Assembly: GCA_035079385.1 (NCBI GenBank)
Contig: JAVHKY010000003.1
Location: 18,263,001 to 18,327,000, forward strand
Direction of reading: 5' to 3'
From: Aspidiotus rigidus
Taxonomy: Eukaryota; Arthropoda; Insecta; Hemiptera; Diaspididae
DNA length: 64,000 bases
A program made the translations under genes and the position numbers. The notes beneath the pieces are model-generated. The model saw nothing but the letters and a program-made list of their open reading frames with translations. It was not told the origin of the DNA and made no database searches. Numbering within the stretch: position 1 is the first letter of the stretch; each line of letters begins with the position of its first letter. Positions 1-10,783 of this stretch are shown one piece after another.

Positions 1-1650
1 TGCGACAAGCAAAATCTTAATTTATAAACAATTTCTCTAGAAAATATATTCTTTTAACATGGGAGCTACTCATCAATTTAGACAAAACTGACAGCGACTT
101 CTCTAGAATATGTATCTCAACAAAACTTTTCACACTTTTCAATAGTATCAAACTCTTTAACTGATTCTTCAAGCACTTCGAAATTTAAAATATTATTGGC
201 AAGTACTTTCATACAAAACCAAGCATTTTTCTTCTGATAAGGCTGGTGAGGGGGCGGGGGTGATCGGTTACGGCTTATATTATTGCTATAAGAATTAAGC
301 AAGAGTAGCGAGAAAAAGTCAAGTCATCATACAAATATGATTCACAACGTTGGATTGAAAAAATTAGAAATTCTAAAAAGAAAGTTCAATCGACTGCCAT
401 TACAATTCACTTTCAAATTCTATAAAATTATGACGCGTATTCATGATATTTTTCCGCTGGTATTTTGTACCTTGTTGTACAAGAGTTTTAGGTGGTATTT
501 TTATTCCTCTGTAATGCTGCAAGCGATTTTCTAAAAAGTGACTCTGAAAAAAATTCGGTAATATACGAAAAATATGAATAAAAAGATAGACAGTGTTCTT
601 AAGTGGGTGGTAAAAAGCTTTAAGCTGCTTTCATTCATTCAAGTCAGTTATTTGTAGAAACTCCCCCAACAGAACTTCTATTGAAAATCGTTCCTCCATT
701 GTTTCGAATTTACACTCCATTGATTTTCAAATATGAAAGAAAATATAGAGACTTGAAGTCTTATGCTAAAATTACTACCTTCGTAAAGTACTAACATAAA
801 GCCTGGAAAATTGATGGGGAAATTAATTTTCGAAGTTCATCACAATCAATTGAAGCAGGATTTTAAAAACTTTGTGAGTATTCTGAAAACTCAGAAGAAT
901 GAGAAATGATATAATTAGCAATCGATCTTAAATAAAAATTGCTCCAGATATCCGAGAGAATTACTGAAAAGTCATCTCATGGATTCTAAGTTGTGGAGAA
1001 AACTAATTTTAAATACCCAGTCAGTCATGAAGGGTATGAGTATGTATAACGCTTTATGGTCGATTTACGTTTATGTAGGGTATGAGTATGTATAACGCTT
1101 TATGGTCGATTTACGTTTATGTATTCATTTTTGTTCGGTATTATAAGTGAGACAATAATGTAAGTACTCTATAATGAGCGTTGACTCCGAATAACCAATA
1201 AAAGACATGTAAAGCTGGATATTTACGCTAAAACTCAGAACAAGCGAAGAAAGGAGGTAATACGTATGTGAGTATGGAGTGGGTGGTATACCAGTCCGTT
1301 AATGATTAGAAGGCCATCTTTACAAGTATTGGACCGCGTTTTTCTCTGTGACGGTCTCTAACGATGACCAGGGAAAATGAATGGGATTATAAAACACGAC
1401 TTATATAACCACATCGATAAACAGTTCTCAATCATTTTTCGGAGGCACACCACTCAAAATACCCATTTCATTCAGAATCTTTTGTATCTCATGGCACTAA
1501 GATCCTTTCTCGTGAAAAAAGTCCGTAAGTACATGGGCCAATGTTCATTTTAAATCTCGTGAATCACGAAATGAAGAAAAAAATTGTAGTACACCCATAG
1601 AACTAATTCTTTTGATGTTGATGATGGTAATTATGAAATTAACTTCTACT
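1..1650. other. Intergenic AT-rich DNA with no recognised gene
   Basis: No reading frame here resembles a known family. The only structure I see is a tandem duplication of a 46-bp unit at 1032-1123 (listed separately). The right edge is the target site of the non-LTR element that starts at 1662. Confidence 0.6.
1032..1123. repeat. 46-bp tandem duplication, two copies
   Basis: The unit beginning GGGTATGAGTATGTATAACG occurs twice head to tail (1032-1077 and 1078-1123) with no visible difference. The identity suggests a recent slippage or unequal-exchange event. No coding or regulatory role is suggested. Confidence 0.85.
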
Positions 1651-1661
1651 TTATAACCCAT
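1651..1661. repeat. Left target-site duplication of the non-LTR element
   Basis: TTATAACCCAT here is repeated exactly at 5741-5751, directly after the A/T-rich tail of the retrotransposon. An 11-bp direct repeat bracketing both ends fixes the element as 1662-5740. Confidence 0.85.
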
Positions 1662-1812
1662 GGAGTTTGTTAGTAATCGGTGCATCAACCGAACGTGTTT
1701 GCTAGCGTACTGTAACAACGTGTTTTACAATTACAAATACGAAAGCCGTAATTCCTGTTATTTCGTGCACGCGAAAAGCTGAAGTTTACCAACGAATAGA
1801 TCGAATGTAAAA

Positions 1813-2472
1813 ATGGACCAGAATTTTATGAAAGATTTTCATAAACTGGTAGAAAGCGTTAACACGACCAAAGAGATATGTAGCGGAATCCAAGCCAATC
1901 TCGCGACTATCTCGAATGATATCACCAAGCTGAAAACCGATAGTGGAGCCTTGCAAATGGAAGTAAGAACCGTAAAGAGCAATCAATATGAGACGAGTAA
2001 AGCTGTCCACGAACTCGAGCAGTACAGCCGCAAAAGAAACGCCATTATACGAGGTATACCTTACCACGAAGACGAAGACATCTATAAGATAGTAATGGAA
2101 GTAGCAAAAAATCTAAACGTCGAATTAAAGGATTGGCATCTGGGAGCAGTACATAGACTTAGAGGTAAAGACGAAAACATACCACCCATCATCATACGTT
2201 TTAATAACGACGATAAAAAAATGGAGATGATCATGGCGTCAAAGAAAATGCGAATCAAAAGTTCGGCGATTGGTATGGGTGACAACGATATCTATGTTGA
2301 TGAGCATTTAACGAAGTTTACAGTCAACCTACTCATGTCGGCGAAGAAGATAAAAGAACAAGGAAAGCTTGCATACGTTTGGTGTCGAGATGGAAAAATA
2401 CTGATCAGAGAGACAGAAACATCGCCTGCGAAACGAATCACGGACCTAAATCAGTCACAACACTATGAATAG
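1813..2472 (+). CDS. LINE ORF1 protein (coiled coil plus RRM-like nucleic-acid-binding type)
   Basis: This 219-residue ORF begins at an ATG after a purine-rich context. Residues 1-75 look like an amphipathic coiled coil with regular Ile/Leu/Val spacing. It is followed by the segment ELEQYSRKRNAIIRGIP, which is typical of insect LINE ORF1 proteins, and a basic alpha/beta region resembling the RRM/CTD of L1 ORF1p. Such proteins bind the element RNA and act as chaperones in the ribonucleoprotein. The stop at 2470-2472 overlaps the ATG of ORF2 (TATGAATAG), so ORF2 is probably translated by termination-reinitiation. No break is visible in ORF1. Function is inferred from architecture and position, not from a database match. 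Confidence 0.75.
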   Translation: MDQNFMKDFHKLVESVNTTKEICSGIQANLATISNDITKLKTDSGALQMEVRTVKSNQYETSKAVHELEQYSRKRNAIIRGIPYHEDEDIYKIVMEVAKNLNVELKDWHLGAVHRLRGKDENIPPIIIRFNNDDKKMEMIMASKKMRIKSSAIGMGDNDIYVDEHLTKFTVNLLMSAKKIKEQGKLAYVWCRDGKILIRETETSPAKRITDLNQSQHYE

Positions 2473-5400
2473 AAAGAGAGGAAACGAAGTCCGAAGCCCA
2501 CCGAACGACGCAAGCGGAGGTTCGAAAATAGTGAAGGATAAAAGACAACAGATGATCGTGAACGGGAAGCTAAATTTCAACGCATTGAAACCGAACAAAA
2601 ATGTAACGACCAAATAGAATGTAAAGGGTGAGTCACCACCGAAAACTACAAGCTCTAATAATTTTCAGGTATTTAATGTAAATAGTTTTAGTACTGCCCC
2701 AACCCGGGTTACGGACACCGTGGGGCATGTAGTCCGTCAAAAACCGATACATTCTGATATTAACGCAGCTGTTGGAGTCGCCACTAACGTTACCGGTAAT
2801 GCTGGTGGTAGCTCCAACGTAGTAAATAATAAGAACATCAATAAAAACAAAAAATATCTCAACCTTGCAAGTGAAACCCGTCTATACGAATTCGAAAACG
2901 CGATTAAAACGATAAATTATGATATAATCGGCATATCTGAAGTAAGACGTACTGGTGAAAACTTGTCGATACGAAGTAACAATGGGAACCTTTTCTATTA
3001 CTTTGGTTCGACAGTAGGTCATAGAGGAGTGGGTTTCTATGTTAAACAATGGTTAGCAAAATATGTTACAGAAATAAAAGGTATATCTGAAAGAATAGCG
3101 TACTTAAAAATATGTCTAGATGAGAAAACACCCCTAACGATTATTCAAGTGTACGCACCAATACTAAACGCAAATGAACAAGAATCAGATGGTTTTTATG
3201 GCTTGCTAGACGAGACTTTAAAAAGAGAGAAAGGTTATTATACGGTGGTCATGGGGGACTGGAACGCGAAAATTGGGGTGCAAGAGAATGAGTATAATTG
3301 CATGGGAAAATTTCCACTGATGGAAACCAACGAAAACGGTGAAAAAATGCTCTCATTTATGCAGGAAAATAGATTAAAGTTAGGAGCGTCATACTTCAAT
3401 AAGAAGACAAAAAGAAAATGGACATGGCAATCACCGGACGGTAAGACTAGGAATGAGATCGACCACCTCCTGATAAATGACGTAAGAATACTGATGAACA
3501 TGGAAGTACTAAACGCAACCCTGCTCCCCTCTGACCATCGTATAGGAAGAGCTACTCTAAAAATACCAAGTCGCCCGAAAACTAGGAACAGTCGTAAAAA
3601 TAACTTACAAAAAAATAAAAGATACATAGTACCTGTGTATAAATCCCAAGAAGCAAAACAAACATTGAAAACCGAACTAGAGAAAGTGAAAGATAGAGTA
3701 TTTGCAAATCTACAAGAAAGGTATGACTGTTTAGACAGCGCTATTAAAATAACGGTCCTAACAGTAGGGAACCTAAAAGAAAAACCAGGTACAGACGACA
3801 AATTAAGTATAGAAACAAAGCAACTAATTCGAGATAGAGCAAGTCTTCGTAAAATATCCCCGAAAACAAATAAACAAAAAATAGAGTTGACCGAAATGAA
3901 CAAATTAGTAAAGCGCAAAATAAAAGAAGACATTAAAAAATATGAAGAACTAATAATTGCTGATATTTTAGAAGAAAGTACATCAACTAAAAAAATCAAG
4001 GCCGCGTTAAGAAAACAGTCATACCTACTCCCCAAATTAAAAAAGAGTAATGGGATGGATACCCACAACAGGGAAGAGGTTTTATCTGTCGCGTCAGAAT
4101 ACTACCAAAAATTATACCAAGACAAGAGAAGAGCTGTACCAGTAGAAAGAGTAAAAGACAGTAAGTGGTATAAGAGAGCGAGAATGAATGACGATGTACC
4201 AGAGATTCTTGTTAGCGAAGTATTAAACGCATTACATCAATTAAAAAACAACAAAGCTGGCGGACCCGAGGATGTAGGTAATGAAATAGTAAAACTACTA
4301 GCAGAAATTATTGCCCCAAATTTAACTGAAATATATAACGAAACAATAGCAACTGGTTACATTCCAAAGCAATGGCTTACCTCTGAAATAATACTCCTCT
4401 TTAAAAAAGGAGATAGAAGTAACATTGAAAACTACCGACCAATCAGTTTATCGTCCAATTTCTGTAAACTATTAATGAGAATTTTGAAAGAAAGAATTTA
4501 TCGAATATTAGATATGCAACAACCGACAGAACAGGGTGGGTTCAGAAAAGGCTTCTCGACAGTAGACCATATACAAGCATTAAGTCAATTACTAGAAAAA
4601 ACAAAAGAACACAATATGACAGTATATATGATGTTTATAGATTTCAGAAAAGCTTTTGATTCAATACACCATGATCGCATATGGCAGGCTCTAGCCGAAC
4701 ATGGTGTCCCCCAAAAAATAATTGAAGTCCTACATAACCTATATTCACGAGCTAAGGCATACATTAAAATGGAAAAGTCAGGGGCAGAGTTCGAAACTAA
4801 AAGGGGGGTAAAACAGGGCGACCCATTATCCTCGAATGTCTTTAATTGTGTGCTAGAACAAGCCTTTCGTAAGCTAAACTGGGAAAATAAAGGATTAAAA
4901 ATAAATGGTAGATACCTAAGCAACCTAAGGTTTGCAGACGACATAGTGCTTGTGAGTGATCAATTAAAGGAACTCGAGGAAATGGCAAACGAACTGAAAG
5001 GAGCATGTGAAGAGGTAGGCCTAGAGATCAATATGCAAAAAACGAAAGTCATGCACAACTCTAAGGATGAAGGTCAAGTAAAAATAAATGGGAACGTAAT
5101 TGAAGTTGTAGAGGACTATAAATATTTAGGTCAGATAGTAGCCTTTACCGATAAATCACAGAAAGAACTAAAAGCTAGAATATCAAATTCATGGAAGGCG
5201 TTTTGGGCTCATAAAGAAATCTTTGGAAGCGGGATTAACGTCAAAATGAAAATCAGAGTACTAGAAAGCTGCGTATACCCTGTGCTAACCTACGCCGCAC
5301 AAACTTGGTCCTTGACAAAACAACAAATACTTAGAATAAAACGAACACAAAACGCTATGTTAAGAAAGATATTAGGGATAAAACTATTAGACAAATTTAA

Positions 5401-5689
5401 AAACAGAGAAATAAAAGATATGGCGCAGACTAGATGCATAGGGTATATTTGCAAGAAAATTAAAATGAAATACGCGGGACACTTGGCAAGGGAAACAAAT
5501 CTTAAAAAATGGAACTTGGCGTTAACCACGTGGATACCATACGAAAATAAGAGAAAAAGAGGGCGACCGGCAACTAGGTGGGTGGATGAAATAAAGAAAG
5601 TTACTGGACCACAATGGATCAGAGTAGCTCAAGACAGAATGCGTTGGAAGAATGTATCGGAGACTCATGCCTCGCGGTGGGCAGATTAG
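2465..5689 (+). pseudogene. LINE ORF2: apurinic-type endonuclease and reverse transcriptase, one early stop
   Basis: The frame runs from ATG 2465 to the stop at 5687-5689 (1,075 codons) but has an in-frame TAG at 2615-2617 (codon 51). No ATG follows soon after, so this copy is probably crippled. Endonuclease signatures are IIGISEVRR near 2920, MGDWNAKIG near 3250, NEIDHLLIN near 3450 and SDHR near 3530. Reverse transcriptase signatures are FKKGD..NIENYRPISL near 4400, QGGFRKGFSTVDH near 4530, FIDFRKAFDS near 4635, GVKQGDPLSS near 4807 and the catalytic FADD near 4935. A C-terminal RGRPATRW motif lies near 5555. The usual NVRTL box at the endonuclease start is not recognisable: the residues before SETRLYEF read KKYLNLA. 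Confidence 0.85.
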
Positions 5690-5740
5690 GCGGTGACTCG
5701 CCCTCTAATCAGAGTTGTAAATAAATAAATAAAAAAATAA

Positions 5741-5751
5741 TTATAACCCAT
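5741..5751. repeat. Right target-site duplication of the non-LTR element
   Basis: TTATAACCCAT follows the A-rich tail and matches 1651-1661 in all 11 positions. Confidence 0.85.
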
Positions 5752-8700
5752 TGCTTTTCATTTTCACAGTCGTTAAAAAAAGCATAGTCGCGCTACCTGT
5801 TTCGCACATTAGTTTAACGAATAAAATTTACGATCTCGCATAAAAAATTAGTAAATCGTACCTATGCAAATATGAAACACATTCCGCCATCAGTTCTTTC
5901 TTCGAACATTAAAACTAGAACAATTCTTAAAACTTATCATCAATGCAGAAAGCAAATGAATTTGCACCCGCAGGTATCTATGCTGGGAGCAAACTTTTCT
6001 CGTTACCTCTAATTCATTTCATCTCTTGAAATTCGTTCGCTTTTTCTTCTAATTTCCCAAACGCGTGTCACGCTACTTGGCTCAAGGAAAAGTAAGTGAT
6101 TTCGTATGGGTGTAAATCAAGCTTTTCCTTATTTTCGTTACAAATTCGAGCCACCTATACGGTAACAGAAAGGTTGATAGACGCGGAACAGCGAGTAAAC
6201 TGGGGAAGATGAATGAATAAGATTTGGGGTTCAAATTTCTCTTATTAGGTGCGACAGCAACGTAAATGTACGTTAGAGAGAGCCCGCTATTTGTATCCTC
6301 AGCGGACCAAAATCTTTGGATCGTGAATCAAAACCATCTCATTTACGTAGATTCTCACCGGAAAACTAGGAAAAAAAAACCTCATCTAATAACAAATAAT
6401 AAGGAAAGTTCTTTAGCGCTGTCGACAGACCGGTAGTTTGTACGCAAAGTGCGTCTTTTTGTATCCATCTTAGAGATGATTTTTCATTTTCTTCTTTTTT
6501 GGCTCTAATCAACTTCATGTTACACGAAATGCAGAATAATGATGCAGCGACAGCTGCTACGTGAACTTATGTTGTTAAAGTAAGGCAAATTCTAAATCAT
6601 TTTCTCATTTCATAAAAATTCAGCACTTATTGACTATATCTCGATATAAAATGACTGCGGGAACCAAAAGTACCCAAGTAAGATGCAACAGGTGATTTAT
6701 TGTAAACTTTTGTTGAAGTGGTCTTCTAATTGTTATCAAAAATAAATTAGAAAGTTTACTGACCTTTTTTTTCAACTTCTTATCAGGATAAAATTTTTAG
6801 GTTGATGTCTGCATTAGTTGAAATTTTAGAAGGCCAATTGTTACCAAGTACGTGTGTTCTTGACTAACAAGCTCAATCTTATTAATGGAGAGAAAAATAT
6901 ACACTAAAAATTGAGATTAAAACAATACCGTATAATCGTTCAAAAAAAAGGAAGATGGCAAGCAAGTAATAAGAGGGGATACGTTTAGCTGTTGTGGAGA
7001 CAAAAAGAACTTCCAACTCTTAAATCACAAAACAACAATCTCTTTCCGTTCAGAAACAATATCTTGTAAGAACTCTCAAATTGAACCCTCTCACCAACAA
7101 CTACAATCCTATTCCTACTCCTCATACCGCCCCAAGGTCACGAATATCTCATACTCCAACAGGTCAAATCTTTCTCTATAAGAATTCCGGAAAATAATTG
7201 CGGAATATTCAAACCACATGCATTTAACCTGCCATATATTGACGGCTTCAAATCGAAATAGAGAAAAGCGTACGCTTTTTTCATTCAGGGAATAATATAT
7301 CAGAATTGAGCAATATCCTGTCTCGCACGCTTTAGTCTGCTCCCTCTGGAATTCAAGCGCTCATAGTTGACGAATTTCTTTTCATCACTTCAATCAATCC
7401 ATTTACGATCATTCAGCTCTCTCATTTGATTCACTCACTTCATTCTCTTTACCCTTATCTCAGTCAAATCGTCATTGTCTTCGTCTAGATTACTATAGAC
7501 ACATTAGCCTTCTTAAGTACGACGCTGCCGAAACCGAAGCCGAAAATCTGGCGACTTCCTTCTCACCAATCACCCATTTCCATCTTTCTTTAGTATTAGA
7601 CTTCATACACTATATGTGTACAACCGCATTTTTATCCTCGACTTCTGAAACCCAAAGGACAAACAGATCTGAACACGTCAAAAGATCAACCTGTACAATG
7701 GAATCAAATGTTCGAAAAAAATCTTGCTATCAAGGAGCCACTTTTATCCATCCTCGCAAAAACTACATCAAACTCGTTTACTTACACCTCATTCTCGGCT
7801 ATTTCTTACTATCCACCTGCTCACAGTCGACTCAAGTCGTCCTTACAGAACATAATTTCTCCGGTCCCGATTTGTAACCTCTCTGCACCTTCTATACGAA
7901 GTATCTTCCACGACTTCATCTGCCCGTTTCAACGAATGAAATTCTTCACAATAATTTAGAGAATCAAGTACCTGGTAACTTATTAGTTACCATTATACTC
8001 GAGCAATCAACTATCCGAATATTCAATTACGAAAATTCAGCAAATATATTTTACGAATATAAATTACTCAGGATAATATTAGCTACTATCTCGAAAGCTA
8101 AGTTAAACTCAAAGTTACACAGCACACAACTCGAAATAAGATACTTTCCGAGAGTTCGTTCACCCCAGCATTAATTTAAATGCCACTCATTAATTCGAAA
8201 GAAATTGAATTTTCCGTCTAGTGATGAACAAATATTCTTAAAACAGTACCGGTAACTGTATACGGCTAATTGAGGTATACAAATTTAATACGAGAAAAAC
8301 CCATATTTGTGCACCACATAGATAGCCTAGGTACAATATAGAAACCATATAAAATTTATACTTGGCTCTAATTTCATGTGTAAACAGTTGGAAGTGGCTC
8401 GAAATTATACATGAAAGCATCATTTTTGTATAACGACCGTAGTGTTAAAAATTTACTTCGAACGTCGTAATAAACGAATTTAAGATTCCTTCAGGCCTCT
8501 AAGCCATTTTTTATATCGTATGATTTTTCATCCTCAGTCGGACTCATTTTTGGTATGTAGGTATCCTACTTTCGGGCTTAAAGAATTTTGAATTTTCATT
8601 TTCCGTGAAAAAGTTTTTTTCTTGGGCTTAAAAAATACATTTGAAGAAAAAAGAAACAATTATACGTAAAATTTTTGAAGTTACAATACGAGTGAGATAA

Positions 8701-10630
8701 TTCATTTCAAAAACTTTTTCGAAGGTTTGTACACTCCTTTCGAACTAGAATTGGAAGAAAATTTTTCGAACTCAACCGCATAGATACTGAGTTACAATTC
8801 GTCAACCGAAGTCCCTCTGGAGACGAAATAAAATAGGCTACACATTGAAAATAGAGTACGTTTGACAAAATCTTGCGACAAAGGGGCCTCTTTAGTTATC
8901 CCAGCGGGTCAAGTTTGATATATTGGAGGAAAAGTATTTTACCCAACATTTGCATTTTAGGCTTCGAATAAAGTTGAGATTCAGATAAAATGAAAAGCGA
9001 GTGTACTAGAAGTAACGCGAAAGAAACTTCGGAAATAGAACAAAAGGAGATAGGTACCCATAAGAAATGAAGATACATATTTTGAAAAGAATAAATTTTT
9101 GTACAGACCCTCGTAACTCGATTTAGAAATTGTTTGTTCCAAGACTTGTTTCATCCATATTTGGAATATGTACACGGTGTACCAATATGAAATAATGAAT
9201 ACTGAACTTTTAACGCGGATTTCAATACCCAATTCAGTTTCCTGTTTGATGATGACCTGTGAATGAAAGTATGTTTAGATTAAGGACTAAGGAGGAAACA
9301 TCTTCATATAATTGAACAAGAGTACACTCTTAACATATTGTAAATACCGTAGGTATGTACTCTTTCTTCTGTTTATCCGACCAGAAACTGTTGTTGTTTG
9401 TGTTAGCTGGTTACAACTAAAGAAATCCAACAGACGACCTAGATGATGCAACTTTTCAGCTGAAATTGAAACTACATTGTCAAATGAAAAAAGAAGTGGT
9501 GTCAAGGTACTCAACAAAACAAATCTCCTTTTTGATCGCATTTTTCATCCTCTTTTGTTATCAGCAGGTGTACCTCTAATGCTCCATTTCTTGGTCACGG
9601 GTATAGGAGAAATATAGTCTCACTCGCTGATTTATAATTTCGAGAGAAAAAATAAGATGTAGGACAGGATTAGGATCATTAGAGTAGACGCCGCGCTGGG
9701 TGTTAGTCTGGCTACAAAATGCGAAGAAGTCCAGACATCTGAAGAGTGTAGTTCAAAAATCACTTCAAGGTTTTGCATTGTAATCCCCGTGGCCGGTTAA
9801 CAAAATATAATTAAAACTATTAAATAACTCACACAATTTTGGAACCGCTGGCGCTGTTTGTGTTCATTCTCTGGATACCACAGTTCAAAGTTGATCCTCC
9901 CAGAATGGGTATCGATATCCAGCATAATCGTCTCACTTGTTCAGTTGCGTTTAGTATGTGATCAATGATAGATGATTCCTCTTCATCACGTACTGTTCAT
10001 TGACAATCTCAAATTCAGAAATATCACTAACAAGGTCGTTCATCATAGTCCATCGAACCAAAACTGTCGATAAGCAAAACAAAACAACTATCATTCGATG
10101 ATTATAATGGCAAGACGAATTTTCAAACTGAGTCATCACATCGGGATACGAGTGGAAAGTACACGCCAAGAAAGAAAGATTACACAAAGGCGAAGTTGAT
10201 CAACGCGAACAATTCATGATAACTTATACTTTGATATACAACAACCAAACTGGAAAAATATTAGATTAAATTGAGAAATGCTTTTACAAGAAATAATTGA
10301 GATGTTTTCGAGAGGCGAAAAAAAAACGGACAAACATGCGAACGAATGAGTGAATGACTAAATGGCTGATAAGGTGCTACATCATATGAAATGGACCGCC
10401 ATTTTGATTTCGAAAAAAAAAACATAATAATGAACATTCTTTTCTCTGACTATTATGCCTCTTATGGACAGAACTTCGTCCATATACTGCAATGATGAAC
10501 GATCGCGGATCGTGGAAACATGTACAGCGCGCGGAGGACTCCAACGTAGGCAGCGCAACAGTTTTTTCTCCTCCCTGCGCAATCAACCGCCGACTATGTT
10601 GAGTCCTCCGCGTCTTTTTCTCATCATAGG
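5752..10630. other. Non-coding stretch with no recognised gene
   Basis: No protein family or RNA gene was recognised. The part at about 7020-7960 has a marked C-over-G bias on the + strand and two short overlapping frames (about 7614-7959). That could be an old coding relic, but no motif supports it. Positions 10386-10412 resemble the end of the inverted repeat at 59711-59874 (ATGGACC.CCATTTTGATT). Confidence 0.5.
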
Positions 10631-10633
10631 TTA

Positions 10634-10780
10634 AGCGTCGTTCACACTAGCGTTATTTTCCGCGTTACAGTCGATAACGCCGCGTAATTTTTATTTTCCT
10701 GGTCTGGGGTTGGACCGGTTCAACTTTAACGTGGCGTTATGTGATATAACGCGGAAAATTACGCTAGTGTGAACGACGCT
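10634..10780. mobile_element. PIF/Harbinger-like MITE, 147 bp, with TTA duplication
   Basis: The left end AGCGTCGTTCACACTAGCG is repeated in inverted form at the right end. The arms are about 50 bp with a few mismatches. The flanks are TTA at 10631-10633 and TTA at 10781-10783, a 3-bp target duplication of the TWA type used by PIF/Harbinger transposases. The GTTCACACT core in the terminus is also common in such MITEs. There is no coding capacity, so it would have moved by a transposase supplied elsewhere. Confidence 0.75.
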
Positions 10781-10783
10781 TTA

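Larger units (their letters stand above)
1662..5740 (+). mobile_element. Full-length two-ORF non-LTR retrotransposon (LINE)
   Basis: This 4,079-bp element starts GGAGTTTGTTAGTAATCGG and ends in an (AAAT)n-type A-rich tail (about 5717-5740). It is flanked by the exact 11-bp duplication TTATAACCCAT. It has a 151-bp 5' UTR, ORF1 (1813-2472), ORF2 (reading from an ATG at 2465 to 5689) and a short 3' UTR. The lack of LTRs, the A-rich tail and the duplication are the hallmarks of target-primed reverse transcription. The C-terminal GRPxTRW motif of ORF2 resembles RTE-like and related insect LINEs; I would not fix the clade without a tree. The clear duplication and nearly open frames suggest a fairly young insertion. 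Confidence 0.88.

Noticed and set aside
3238..4068. 276-codon - strand frame inside the LINE
   Set aside because: It is a shadow of ORF2, with biased composition (Phe/Ser/Leu) and no motif.
7614..7959. Two overlapping frames that could be a small gene
   Set aside because: Composition bias explains the openness. I could find neither a signal peptide nor a motif I trust.
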